From assembly GCA_029777095.1 (NCBI GenBank), contig JAKOTS010000073.1:1-37401 (forward strand): a stretch of 37,401 bases of DNA, written 5' to 3'. Source of the stretch: Actinomycetes bacterium (GTDB taxonomy: Bacteria > Actinomycetota > Actinomycetes > Actinomycetales > Microbacteriaceae). The notes beneath the pieces were generated by a model. That model ran no database searches. It saw only the letters and a list, made by a program, of their open reading frames with translations, and was not told the DNA's origin. Each line of letters starts with the position of its first letter. The stretch's first letter is position 1. The position numbers and the translations under genes are program-made. This document shows positions 17,841 through 25,490 of the stretch, in pieces.

Positions 17841-18844
17841 TTCGCACGGTACGCGGCGATATTGCGGCCGAAACGCTCGGCCGCACGAACTATCACGAGC
17901 ACCTGTTTCAGGTCTCACCGCTGCTACCGGGCGATGAGCTCGACAATGAAGAGGCATCCGGCGCCGAGGCAGCGCTGCTGCACGACAGCGGGTTCACCGC
18001 GATGATCGACGCGACCCCGATCGGGCTCGGACGCAGGCCCGAGGCGCTCGCCCGCATCAGCGAGACCACCGGGCTGCACATCGTCGCGACGACGGGGCTG
18101 CACCGCGAGGCGCACTATCCCGCCGGCCACTGGGTGCACTCGCTCGACCTGGCAGCCCGCACCGCCGCATTCGTCTCAGACATCGAGAGCGGCATGCCGC
18201 GCGCCGATAGCGTCACCGCTGCGCTATCGACCGTGGTTACCGGCACCGGCACGGGCACCGGCACCGCAGGCGTTGCCGAGGGCGAGGCCGCCCTCGACGC
18301 GCAGTCGCTCACCGTGCAGGCCGGGCTCATCAAGGCGGGCATCGGCTACTGGGCGATCTCGACGTTCGAGCGCTGCACCCTCGATGCCGTCGCCGCCGCC
18401 CACCGCGCAACCCGCCGACCAGTGATGGTGCACCTTGAGTTTTGCACCGCTGCCCACGAAGTGCTCGACCTGCTCGCGGCGGAGGGCGTGGCATCCAATC
18501 GCGTGGTGCTCGCGCACGCCGATCGCGACCCCGACCCGGGGCTGCACCTCTCGCTCGCCGAACGCGGCGCCTGGCTCGGATACGACGGCATGGCCCGCGC
18601 GCGCACCCGCAGTGACGACGAACTGCTCACGCTGACGAAACGAATCGTGGATGCCGGAGCCGCTGGTCGCGTGCTCCTCGGCGGCGATGTGGCCCGCGCG
18701 ACGCGCTACCTTGCCTACGGCGGAATGCCCGGGCTCGGCTACCTCGGCACGCGCTACGTCCCGCGCCTGCGCGCCCTCGTCGGCGACGCCGCCGTCGAGC
18801 AGATGTTGACGGCGAACCCGGCCGAGTTCCTCGACGTGGCGTAG
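17837..18844 (+). CDS. Phosphotriesterase-family metal-dependent lactonase/hydrolase
   Basis: A 335-residue TIM-barrel amidohydrolase of the phosphotriesterase homology group. Metal ligands are visible: HEH near the N-terminus, the bridging Lys in GLIKAGIG, His in PVMVHLEF, His in VVLAHADRDPD and Asp in LLGGDVARA. Homologues hydrolyse sugar lactones or sugar-lactone phosphates, which suits a sugar-oxidation operon. A Thr-Gly repeat of about ten residues (hexamer ggcacc repeated near 18240-18268) is inserted ahead of the Lys strand. Last gene of the operon; convergent with the TMEM175 gene. Confidence 0.85.
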   Translation: MIRTVRGDIAAETLGRTNYHEHLFQVSPLLPGDELDNEEASGAEAALLHDSGFTAMIDATPIGLGRRPEALARISETTGLHIVATTGLHREAHYPAGHWVHSLDLAARTAAFVSDIESGMPRADSVTAALSTVVTGTGTGTGTAGVAEGEAALDAQSLTVQAGLIKAGIGYWAISTFERCTLDAVAAAHRATRRPVMVHLEFCTAAHEVLDLLAAEGVASNRVVLAHADRDPDPGLHLSLAERGAWLGYDGMARARTRSDDELLTLTKRIVDAGAAGRVLLGGDVARATRYLAYGGMPGLGYLGTRYVPRLRALVGDAAVEQMLTANPAEFLDVA

Positions 18845-18910
18845 GGCGCGCCGCACCGCCGCGCCGCTCCCGCGCTCGCCGCACCGCTGCTCCCCCGCGC
18901 TCGCCGCACC

Positions 18911-18981
18911 CCTCTTCCCGTTCCCCCGTCGCGAATGGTCACAAAAATGACCCTCGCACGGCGATTCGCGACTGCTGAGCG
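18911..18981. repeat. Palindromic extragenic repeat, copy A
   Basis: Contains gtcgcgaat (18928-18936) and its complement attcgcgac (18964-18972), with ggtca and tgacc nested inside around an A-run, followed by tgctgagcg. It is preceded by the pyrimidine-rich leader cctcttcccgttccccc. Two further copies lie at 19951 and 20103. The foldable form suggests a stem-loop family. Here it sits in the convergent gap after the lactonase gene and may act as its terminator. The rest of this 201-base gap is low-complexity ccgc/ctcc sequence. Confidence 0.75.
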
Positions 18982-19045
18982 TGATGCCGAGCGGTGGGGA
19001 GCGCAAGGGCACCGCGCTCCCACAAGATGCATCCGAGAACGATCG

Positions 19046-19705
19046 TCACTCCGGAAGAATCTCAGGCTTCGGGGGAAGGGAGCCGCGATGCCTGCGCAGG
19101 GGCACGATGAAGAACAACGCGAGGGTGAGGTATCCGAAGACTGCGATCATCGGCCAGATCATGCCAGCGCAGATCAGCAAGACATAGATTCCGAGACCGG
19201 GCAAAAGCCGCCGCGTGAAGAGTGTCGCTTCACTCTCGTCTTGCTCAAGCAGAAGACCACGTCGCCGCGCGTACGTCCACATCAGAATTGTCATCACCAA
19301 CATCAGTAGGAACGAGATTCCGTAGAGCGCGACGGCTACACGCTCTGACTCCTCCGAACTGATGTACTGGGCGAGAAATCGAGTCGGGAACGGCATGAAC
19401 GCCACGAGCAGCAGCAAAATGAGGTTCAAGCGAATGAAGGTTGAATTCGCATGGTCGAGCTGTTCGGTCATCGCGTTGTGTGCCAGCCAGGTCGCACCGA
19501 TTGTCGCGAAACTCACGACGTACACGAGATACTGCGGCCACCCTGCAAGCAGTGCCCCGATGAGATCGTGCGTTTCACTGCTGGGCACGACGAGGTCGAG
19601 CACCAGAAGCGTGATAGCAAACGCAAAGACGCCGTCGCTGAACGCCTCCATTCGGCCGGTGCGATAGCGGCGGGGAGCCCAGGGGCGAGTTGGTTCGGTG
19701 GTCAC
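19046..19705 (-). CDS. TMEM175-family (DUF1211) potassium-channel-like membrane protein
   Basis: A 219-residue protein with six hydrophobic segments. The first helix carries the family signature RMEAFSDGVFAFAITLLVL (Arg followed by FSDG), which in bacterial and eukaryotic TMEM175 proteins lines the potassium pore. A charged C-terminal tail follows. Such proteins form tetrameric potassium leak channels. Start GTG 19705 has no Shine-Dalgarno, but TACAGT lies six bases upstream, suggesting a leaderless mRNA. It has no functional link to the flanking sugar genes and is bracketed by palindromic repeats. Confidence 0.85.
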   Translation of the reverse strand: MTTEPTRPWAPRRYRTGRMEAFSDGVFAFAITLLVLDLVVPSSETHDLIGALLAGWPQYLVYVVSFATIGATWLAHNAMTEQLDHANSTFIRLNLILLLLVAFMPFPTRFLAQYISSEESERVAVALYGISFLLMLVMTILMWTYARRRGLLLEQDESEATLFTRRLLPGLGIYVLLICAGMIWPMIAVFGYLTLALFFIVPLRRHRGSLPPKPEILPE

Positions 19706-19741
19706 GGATCAACTGTATGTACGGCGACTACTCGATGTCAC
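19706..19741 (-). promoter_or_regulatory. Candidate leaderless promoter of the TMEM175 gene
   Basis: On the minus strand GTGACA (19741-19736) and TACAGT (19717-19712) are 18 bases apart. The GTG start follows after six more bases (tgatcc), so the mRNA would begin at or next to the start codon. Confidence 0.5.
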
Positions 19742-19950
19742 GATCCGAGTCGGCTCACTACCGGTGCGCGCCGCGGCCGTCTCGATGCCGCCGATAGTCC
19801 GGGGGCATCGAGACGGGTACCAACCTCGTTCCGCGCCCCGTCCCCCGCTTCCCTGCTCCGCCGCTCCGCCGCTCCGCCGCTCTCCGCCTCCCTCGATCCT
19901 CGCTCCCCCGCGTCCCTGCTCCGCCGCTCTCCGCCTCCCTCGCTCCCCCG

Positions 19951-20011
19951 CTCCCCCGTCGCAAACGGTCACAAAAACGATCCTCACGCGGCGATTCGCG
20001 ACTGCTGAGCG
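19951..20011. repeat. Palindromic extragenic repeat, copy B
   Basis: Same element as copy A with arm changes: gtcgcaaac on the left and the conserved right arm attcgcgac followed by tgctgagcg. The central ggtcacaaaaa is identical. The left-arm changes weaken the outer stem, so this copy is the most degenerate of the three. Confidence 0.75.
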
Positions 20012-20102
20012 TGAGAGCACCACGCCCCGCGCCGCCCCGCCCCCGACCTCCCGCGCCGCCCGCACCCCTCTTCTCGCTCCCCGTCCCGCGGCCTCCGCAC
20101 CC

Positions 20103-20173
20103 CCTCTTCCCGTTCCCCCGTCGCGATTGGTCACAAAAACCACCCCCGCACGGCGATTCGCGACTGCTGAGCG
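20103..20173. repeat. Palindromic extragenic repeat, copy C
   Basis: Close match to copy A, including the leader cctcttcccgttccccc. It has gtcgcgatt on the left, ggtcacaaaaa in the centre, and attcgcgac then tgctgagcg on the right. It is in the same orientation as copies A and B and lies 92 bases downstream of B. Confidence 0.75.
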
Positions 20174-20246
20174 CAAAGGTAAGGGCGGGGCGGGGAGCGG
20201 CGGGCGCGGGGCGGCGCGGCGGCGCGCAGGCGCGCGCCAACGCAAA

Positions 20247-20276
20247 GGAGCCCCGCACCCAAAGGTGCGAGGCTCC
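20247..20276 (-). terminator. Terminator of the sugar ABC importer operon
   Basis: On the minus strand the hairpin pairs GGAGCCTCGCACC with GGTGCGGGGCTCC (one G-T style mismatch) around TTTG and is followed by TTTGCG. It starts 19 bases after the binding-protein stop. Confidence 0.8.
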
Positions 20277-20294
20277 CGTCGAGCTGAGTGTGTC

Positions 20295-21296
20295 TTACTC
20301 GTAGAGAACGGCGGCGATCTTCGGGTCGTCGATGTTCTTGGCGTCGTACCAGTACGAGCCAGTGTCGATGAATCCTTCGACCTTCTTGCCGTTGGCGACG
20401 TCGTACGCAGCCTGAACGACCGACTTGCCAATGCCGATCGGGTCCTGCGTGATCGCGCCGGCCATCAGGCCGCTCTTGATCGCGTTGATCTGTGCGGCAC
20501 CCGAGTCGAAGCCGATGATCGTCACGGCGCCGGGCTTGAGGCCCAGCTCGTTTGCGGCGTTCACGATACCAATTGCCGAGCCCTCGTTGGTGCCGTAGAG
20601 GCCCTTGAGGTCAGGGTGTGCCGCGAGCATCGCCTTCGCGATGTCGGCCGACTTGAGGTGGTCGCCATCGCCGTACTGGATGTCGACAATCTCGATCTTC
20701 GGGAAGTCCGCCTTCATCTTGTTCACGAATCCGTCGCGACGCTCAACACCGGTCGAGTTGATCTGGCTGTGACCGACGATCGCAACCTTGCCCTCTCCAC
20801 CGATGAGCTCTGCCATGTGCTCGGCCGCGAGCGCGCCGGCAACGAGGCTGTCGGTGGCTGCAAGGCTCTGCGACCACTCGTCGTCACACGGTGCGTCGAA
20901 CTCGACGATCGGGATGTTGGCTTCCTCTGCCTTGCGGTAGAGAGGGATGCATGCCTGCGGGTCGAGCGCCGCGTAGCCGATTGCTGCCGGCTTCTTGTCG
21001 ATCGCGGTCTGCAACATCTGCAACTGCGCGTCGATCTCGGTCTCGGCCGCGGGGCCGTCGAAGGTCACGCGAACACCGAGCTCGGCCGCCTTCTCTTCTG
21101 CGCCCTGCTTGACTGCCTGCCAGAACTGGTGCTGGAAGCCCTTCGAGACCAGAGCGATGTACATCTCGTCGCCGCTGGCGTTGCCGTCAGAGGCGCCGGG
21201 GCTTGCAGCACCGCCACCGCCACCCGAGCATCCAGCGAGGACGAGCGCGGCGCTTGCCGCGATGGCCGCAAACGCGGCCTTCTTACCAAATTTCAT
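20295..21296 (-). CDS. Sugar ABC importer substrate-binding lipoprotein (ribose/galactose type)
   Basis: A 333-residue periplasmic-binding-protein-like lipoprotein. A short basic start and hydrophobic segment lead to the lipobox LVLAGC (Cys23), then a Gly/Ser linker, then a two-lobed binding domain of the Peripla_BP_4 type. It would capture a sugar at the outer face of the membrane and hand it to the permease/ATPase encoded upstream. Start ATG 21296 has CGGAG five bases ahead; earlier in-frame starts are not lipoprotein-like. The gene sits 136 bases behind the permease gene, with a hairpin near its ribosome-binding site, and ends at a strong terminator. The ligand is not readable. Confidence 0.9.
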   Translation of the reverse strand: MKFGKKAAFAAIAASAALVLAGCSGGGGGAASPGASDGNASGDEMYIALVSKGFQHQFWQAVKQGAEEKAAELGVRVTFDGPAAETEIDAQLQMLQTAIDKKPAAIGYAALDPQACIPLYRKAEEANIPIVEFDAPCDDEWSQSLAATDSLVAGALAAEHMAELIGGEGKVAIVGHSQINSTGVERRDGFVNKMKADFPKIEIVDIQYGDGDHLKSADIAKAMLAAHPDLKGLYGTNEGSAIGIVNAANELGLKPGAVTIIGFDSGAAQINAIKSGLMAGAITQDPIGIGKSVVQAAYDVANGKKVEGFIDTGSYWYDAKNIDDPKIAAVLYE

Positions 21297-21316
21297 GGAA
21301 ACTCCGTTGTTTTCTG

Positions 21317-21333
21317 GCCAGTCATCAACTGGC
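21317..21333 (-). other. Intra-operon stem-loop ahead of the binding-protein gene
   Basis: On the mRNA (minus) strand GCCAGT-TGATG-ACTGGC forms a six-pair perfect hairpin about 20 bases upstream of the binding-protein start. Stem-loops at such junctions often protect or separate the abundant binding-protein message from the permease message. This role is inferred. Confidence 0.4.
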
Positions 21334-21432
21334 TCGGACATGGATTGGTGCGTGTGCCGTGCGCGGCGGGCCGCAGGGTATCGGCGAGACGCCGAAAGAG
21401 TCGGTGGCGGCACAAAACCACCGGCTCAGGTC

Positions 21433-22461
21433 TTATGTACTTGAACGGTTGCGCAGCGCGTCGAAGAACACCGCGATCAGGATCACGATGCCGACCACGA
21501 CGTTTTGCCATTCGGTCTGGATCGACATGATGCGCAGGCCGTTGATCAGCACGCTCATGATGAGCGCACCGATGACGGTGCCAAGGATGGAGCCTCGACC
21601 ACCCATGAGCGACGTGCCACCGATGATCACGGCCGCGATCGCCTGCAGTTCGTAGCCCATACCAAGCTGCGGCTGCGCCGAGTCGAGACGCGAGGCCATC
21701 ACCACACCGGCGATACCGGTGAATGTGCCGGCGAACACGTAGATCAGCACGAGCCAGCGACGGGTGTTCACGCCCGAGAGTCGGGTTGCCTCTTCGTTCG
21801 AGCCGATGGCGAAGGTGTAACGGCCGAGCAGCGTCTTGCCGAGCACAAAGAACGCGATGATCGCCAACACGCCCGTGATGAGCACGGCGTTCGGTAGCCC
21901 CGGAATCAGGGTGCCGAGCGCGATGTCCTTGAAGTTCGGCGCCGAGGTCGAGAAGTAGATCGGCCGCACACCCGAGATCACGAGGGCAAGGCCCTGCGCG
22001 ATCATCATCATCGCCAGCGTCGCGATGAACGGCGGGAGTTTCAAGAACGCGATGTTCAGGCCGTTGATCAGCCCCATGAGCGCGCCGGTCGCAACACCAC
22101 CGATCACACCCAGCCACATGGGCACGCCCATATTCGTGATGAACACACCGGTCATCACCGCCGCCAGCGTCATGCCGGTACCGATCGAGAGGTCGATTCC
22201 GGCGGTGATGATCACGAACGTCGTGCCAAGGGCCAGGATGCCGATGACCGCCGTCGACAGCAGGACACCCGAGATGTTGCTCCAGGTGAAGAAGTTGTTG
22301 CCGAAGATCGAGAAGAACACGACGAGCACGATCAGCGTGCCGAACGCCAGCGACTGCTGTGCTTGACGCTTCAGGAACGCGAAGGCGCCGACGGGCTTTT
22401 CTTGCATTGCGGTTTGGATGACCGTGGTCGTGGAGGGCCCCGGTGTCTTTGGGGTGCTCAT
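21433..22461 (-). CDS. Sugar ABC importer permease (RbsC type)
   Basis: A 342-residue membrane protein with eight to ten hydrophobic helices and the EAA-like cytoplasmic loop region (SNEEATRLSGVN) of the RbsC/MglC permease family (BPD_transp_2). It forms the translocation channel with the ATPase encoded just upstream. Its ATG overlaps the ATPase stop by four bases. Gene order in transcription is ATPase, permease, binding protein. Confidence 0.9.
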   Translation of the reverse strand: MSTPKTPGPSTTTVIQTAMQEKPVGAFAFLKRQAQQSLAFGTLIVLVVFFSIFGNNFFTWSNISGVLLSTAVIGILALGTTFVIITAGIDLSIGTGMTLAAVMTGVFITNMGVPMWLGVIGGVATGALMGLINGLNIAFLKLPPFIATLAMMMIAQGLALVISGVRPIYFSTSAPNFKDIALGTLIPGLPNAVLITGVLAIIAFFVLGKTLLGRYTFAIGSNEEATRLSGVNTRRWLVLIYVFAGTFTGIAGVVMASRLDSAQPQLGMGYELQAIAAVIIGGTSLMGGRGSILGTVIGALIMSVLINGLRIMSIQTEWQNVVVGIVILIAVFFDALRNRSST

Positions 22462-23963
22462 GCGGCGTCCTCCCCATAGGTCGCGAGTTTCATGATTTTC
22501 TCCTGACTTGCATCCTCGTTTCGGAGGGTGCCTGTGACACGACCGTTGGCCATGACGATGATGCGGTTTGCCACCCGCAAGATTTCGGGAAGCTCCGAAG
22601 AGATGACAATGATCGACTTGCCGTCGTCGGCGAGTTGCTGGAGGAGCTTGTAGATCTCCTCCTTCGCACCGACGTCGATACCGCGGGTGGGCTCGTCAAA
22701 GATGAGCACGTCGCAGTCGCGCAGGAGCCACTTCGCGATGACGACCTTTTGCTGGTTGCCGCCCGACAGCAGCTTGACCATCTGGCCGACAGAGGGCGTC
22801 TTGATGCGCAACGACGAGACGTACTCCTTCGTCTGCGCCTTCGCCTTGCCATCGTGCATCCAGCCGAGGCGGTTTGCGTAATTGCTCAGCGAGGCGAGCG
22901 TGGTGTTGAACGTGACGTCCTGTTCGAGCATCAGGCCGAGCATCTTGCGGTCTTCAGAGAGGTAGCCGATGCCAAGGCGCACTGCGTCGGCGGGCTGCTT
23001 GATGTTGACGGTCTTGCCCGCCACCTCGATCTCGCCCTCCGTGTGAGGATCGGCACCGATGAGCGCGCGGGCGGTCTCGGTGCGACCGGCGCCCATGAGC
23101 CCCGAGAAGCCCAAAATCTCACCGCGGTGGAGCTCGAAACTTACGTCTTCGAGCAACGCCTTTGTCGACATGCCCGAAACTTTCAGCACCACCGGTTCGG
23201 CGGCGTAGTCGCGCACCGCGGGGCGTGTTCCTTCATCGATGTGCCTTCCCACCATCATTTCGATAATGCGAGGGATGTCGATTTCGTTTTTCTCCAGCGA
23301 TCCGATGTATTCGCCGTCGCGCAGCACCGTGACCCGGTCGGCAAGGCGCTTGAGCTCATCCATTCGGTGCGAGATATAGATGATCGCGGTGCCACGCGCC
23401 TTCAGCTGTTCGATCAGCGTGAAGAGCACTTCAACCTCGGTGTCGGTGAGCGCGGAGGTGGGCTCGTCCATGATGAGCACCTTCGCGTCGAACGAAAGCG
23501 CCTTGGCGATCTCGACCATCTGCTGCTTGGCAACTGTGAGCTCGCCGACGATCTGGCGGGGCTCGAGTGCGATCTCGAGGCGCTGCAGGAGCTCGGTCGT
23601 CTGGGCGTTGAGTTTCGTCTCCGACAGGAAAATGCCGTTGCGCGGCTCGCGCCCGATGTAGATGTTTTGCGCGACAGTCAGGTCGCTCATCAGGTTCATC
23701 TCTTGGTGGATGATCGTCACGCCCAGCTGCTGCGCGTGCAACGGGCTCGTGATGTCGACCTCGGCACCGTTGAAGTAGATGTGGCCCGCGTCCTTTGTGT
23801 AGATCCCGGAAAGGATCTTCATCAGGGAGGATTTGCCCGCGCCATTCTCGCCGACGAGGACGAGAACTTCGCCCGCGCTGACTGACAGGTGCACATCGCT
23901 GAGCGCCTGCACGCCGGGGAATCCCTTGCTGATTCCCTCGACTTTGAGGATTGGTTCAGTCAC
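22458..23963 (-). CDS. Sugar ABC importer ATPase (RbsA/MglA type, two nucleotide-binding domains)
   Basis: A 501-residue fused dual ATPase. Domain 1 has Walker A GENGAGKSS (38-46), signature-like LTVAKQQMVEIAKAL and Walker B VLIMDEPTSALT. Domain 2 has the Arg-bearing loop GLMGAGRTE in place of Walker A, signature LLSGGNQQK and Walker B LIFDEPTRGID. The Lys-less second site is normal for this family. Start GTG 23963 has AGGTG upstream. It is first in the operon and diverges from the epimerase gene across a 203-base region with a GntR-like palindrome. Confidence 0.92.
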   Translation of the reverse strand: MTEPILKVEGISKGFPGVQALSDVHLSVSAGEVLVLVGENGAGKSSLMKILSGIYTKDAGHIYFNGAEVDITSPLHAQQLGVTIIHQEMNLMSDLTVAQNIYIGREPRNGIFLSETKLNAQTTELLQRLEIALEPRQIVGELTVAKQQMVEIAKALSFDAKVLIMDEPTSALTDTEVEVLFTLIEQLKARGTAIIYISHRMDELKRLADRVTVLRDGEYIGSLEKNEIDIPRIIEMMVGRHIDEGTRPAVRDYAAEPVVLKVSGMSTKALLEDVSFELHRGEILGFSGLMGAGRTETARALIGADPHTEGEIEVAGKTVNIKQPADAVRLGIGYLSEDRKMLGLMLEQDVTFNTTLASLSNYANRLGWMHDGKAKAQTKEYVSSLRIKTPSVGQMVKLLSGGNQQKVVIAKWLLRDCDVLIFDEPTRGIDVGAKEEIYKLLQQLADDGKSIIVISSELPEILRVANRIIVMANGRVTGTLRNEDASQEKIMKLATYGEDAA

Positions 23964-24078
23964 TCATTCACCTACTTCGTTGAAGGATCCTGCGGTTCGA
24001 AAATTCGGCTCCCGCGACTTGTGAAAGGTCGGAGCAATTGTGCACATACTGCAGCCGCCAAAACAAGTTGTACCCTAA

Positions 24079-24129
24079 TGTAACTACTCCCGCCCGAATG
24101 GGGAAGCCCTGTAATAACATCTTTATTAC
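24079..24129. promoter_or_regulatory. GntR-like operator region between importer and epimerase genes
   Basis: GTAATAA (24111-24117) and TTATTAC (24123-24129) form a perfect inverted repeat with a five-base spacer. TGTAATAACA (24110-24119) matches the TGTAATTACA core at nine of ten positions, and TGTAACTACT (24079-24088) at eight of ten. The sites lie 38-88 bases before the epimerase start. I could not place confident -35/-10 boxes for either direction. Confidence 0.5.
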
Positions 24130-24166
24130 GGATGGCCAATGGCGGCCATTTTTCGAGAGGAATCCC

Positions 24167-25036
24167 ATGCAAATTGGCGCTCACGCCCTCGTCTTCACCG
24201 GCACCTTTGACGAATCCGGCATCCGGCACGCAATCGAACGCACCAAGCGCGCGGGCTTCGATCTGATCGAGATTCCTCTGATGGATCCCGACGCGTTCGA
24301 CTCCGGCCTTGCCGCCCGCGTCCTTGCCGACAACGAGCTGGCAGTGACCGCCTCGCTCGGCCTCACCGAGCAGACCGACCTCTCGAGCGAGGACCCCGCG
24401 ATCGTCGCGGCCGGTGAGCGCACGCTCGAGCGATGCCTCGATCACGTTGCCACCATGGGCGGCGAATACCTGTGCGGCGTGATCTACTCGGCGATGCGCA
24501 AATACCAGGCGCCACCGAGCGCGGCGGGCATCGCGCACAGTGCCGCGGCGCTCGGCCGACTCGCCGACAAGGCGCGGGCCCGAGGCATCCACCTCGCCCT
24601 TGAGGTCGTGAACCGGTACGAGACCAACGTGATCAATACCGCCCGCGCGGGGCTCGGCTTTCTCGATCAGATCGCGAACGACAACGTCTCGCTGCACCTC
24701 GATACGTACCACATGAACATCGAGGAGTCGGATCAGTTCTCGCCCGTGCTCGACGCCGGGGATCGCCTCGGTTATGTGCACATTGGCGAGAGTCACCGCG
24801 GATACCTCGGCACCGGCACCGTCAATTTTGACGAGCTGTTTCGGGCCCTCGCTCGCACGGGTTATGACGGTCCGGTCGTGTTCGAATCGTTCTCGTCGGC
24901 CGTGGTGAGCCCAGAGTTGAGCAACACGCTCGGGATCTGGCGCAACCTCTGGAACGACTCCGACGACCTCGCGGCGCATGCGAACAGGTTTATTCGCGAC
25001 CACCTTCGCGCGGTCGAAACGCTCGCGCTGCACTAG
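24167..25036 (+). CDS. D-tagatose/D-allulose 3-epimerase-family sugar epimerase
   Basis: A 289-residue TIM-barrel isomerase of the AP endonuclease-2 group. The metal-site residues of ketose 3-epimerases are visible: Glu in LEVVNRYETN, Asp in LHLDTYHMNIEE, His in YVHIGESHRGYLG and Glu in VVFESFSS. It would interconvert C3 epimers of a ketose (tagatose/sorbose, allulose/fructose, ribulose/xylulose or erythrulose). Start ATG 24167 has GAGAGG seven bases upstream. It is divergent from the importer genes and convergent with the fucose cluster (23-base gap). Its sugar is presumably the one imported. Confidence 0.85.
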   Translation: MQIGAHALVFTGTFDESGIRHAIERTKRAGFDLIEIPLMDPDAFDSGLAARVLADNELAVTASLGLTEQTDLSSEDPAIVAAGERTLERCLDHVATMGGEYLCGVIYSAMRKYQAPPSAAGIAHSAAALGRLADKARARGIHLALEVVNRYETNVINTARAGLGFLDQIANDNVSLHLDTYHMNIEESDQFSPVLDAGDRLGYVHIGESHRGYLGTGTVNFDELFRALARTGYDGPVVFESFSSAVVSPELSNTLGIWRNLWNDSDDLAAHANRFIRDHLRAVETLALH

Positions 25037-25059
25037 CCGACCCCGCCTCGGACGCGCGC

Positions 25060-25488
25060 TCACATCGCTCCCACCGACTCGTGCCCGACCACGCCCTTGC
25101 GCAGCAGCGCATTCCCGTACTTGCGGGTTTCACCCGTGCGCACGATCAAGAACGCGGCGCGCGCGGCGTCGTAATAGGCGAAGCGGTCGATGAATCGGGT
25201 CGTGGTGGGCGTTGTGCCCGCGGCATCCATCAACTCACGCTGCACGTCGAGGACGACACCGTCGGCCGACGTCATGAGATCGAGCGAGGGTGCGTCGTCG
25301 AGCGGAATCACGGTGCGAATCGCGGCGAGCACTTCCGGGGTGGAGGAGCCGGGGAGCACCACGACCCGTGCGCCGAGCGCCGCGGCCGGAAAGTGAGCGT
25401 CGTCGACGACAACCAAGTCGGAGTGCCCCATCGCGTCGAGGTGCAGAAGCAACTCACCGGTCAAAAGCGGATGGATGCCCTGCAACAT
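25060..25488 (-). CDS. fucU: L-fucose mutarotase (RbsD/FucU family)
   Basis: A 142-residue protein beginning MLQGIHPLLTGELLLHLDAMG, near identical in pattern to FucU (H in GIHP, Asp in VVDDAHFP, Arg/Tyr in FAYYDAARAAFLIVRTGE). It speeds anomer exchange of L-fucose so that the dehydrogenase gets the right ring form. It is last in the minus-strand operon fuconate dehydratase, aldo-keto reductase, fucU; its ATG follows the reductase stop after two bases (TGATCATG). Confidence 0.9.
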   Translation of the reverse strand: MLQGIHPLLTGELLLHLDAMGHSDLVVVDDAHFPAAALGARVVVLPGSSTPEVLAAIRTVIPLDDAPSLDLMTSADGVVLDVQRELMDAAGTTPTTTRFIDRFAYYDAARAAFLIVRTGETRKYGNALLRKGVVGHESVGAM

Positions 25489-25490
25489 GA

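Larger units (their letters stand above)
19742..20240. other. Gene-free, low-complexity, repeat-bearing gap
   Basis: The gap between the TMEM175 start and the binding-protein stop is 589 bases. Apart from the promoter at its left and the terminator at its right, it holds two copies of the palindromic repeat and long pyrimidine-rich plus-strand blocks (about 19840-19957 and 20025-20119) built from ccgct, ctcccc and cctcc strings. An open frame runs across it, but its product is Arg/Pro/Ser low-complexity sequence and I do not accept it as a gene. Confidence 0.7.

Noticed and set aside
18911..20173. CRISPR array
   Set aside because: Three repeats of about 65 bases are separated by about 1 kb and 90 bases with no uniform spacers and no cas genes nearby.
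19698..21530. 610-codon plus-strand frame through the repeat gap and over the binding-protein gene
   Set aside because: Its sequence is low-complexity in the gap and antisense to a clear lipoprotein gene; no motif supports it.
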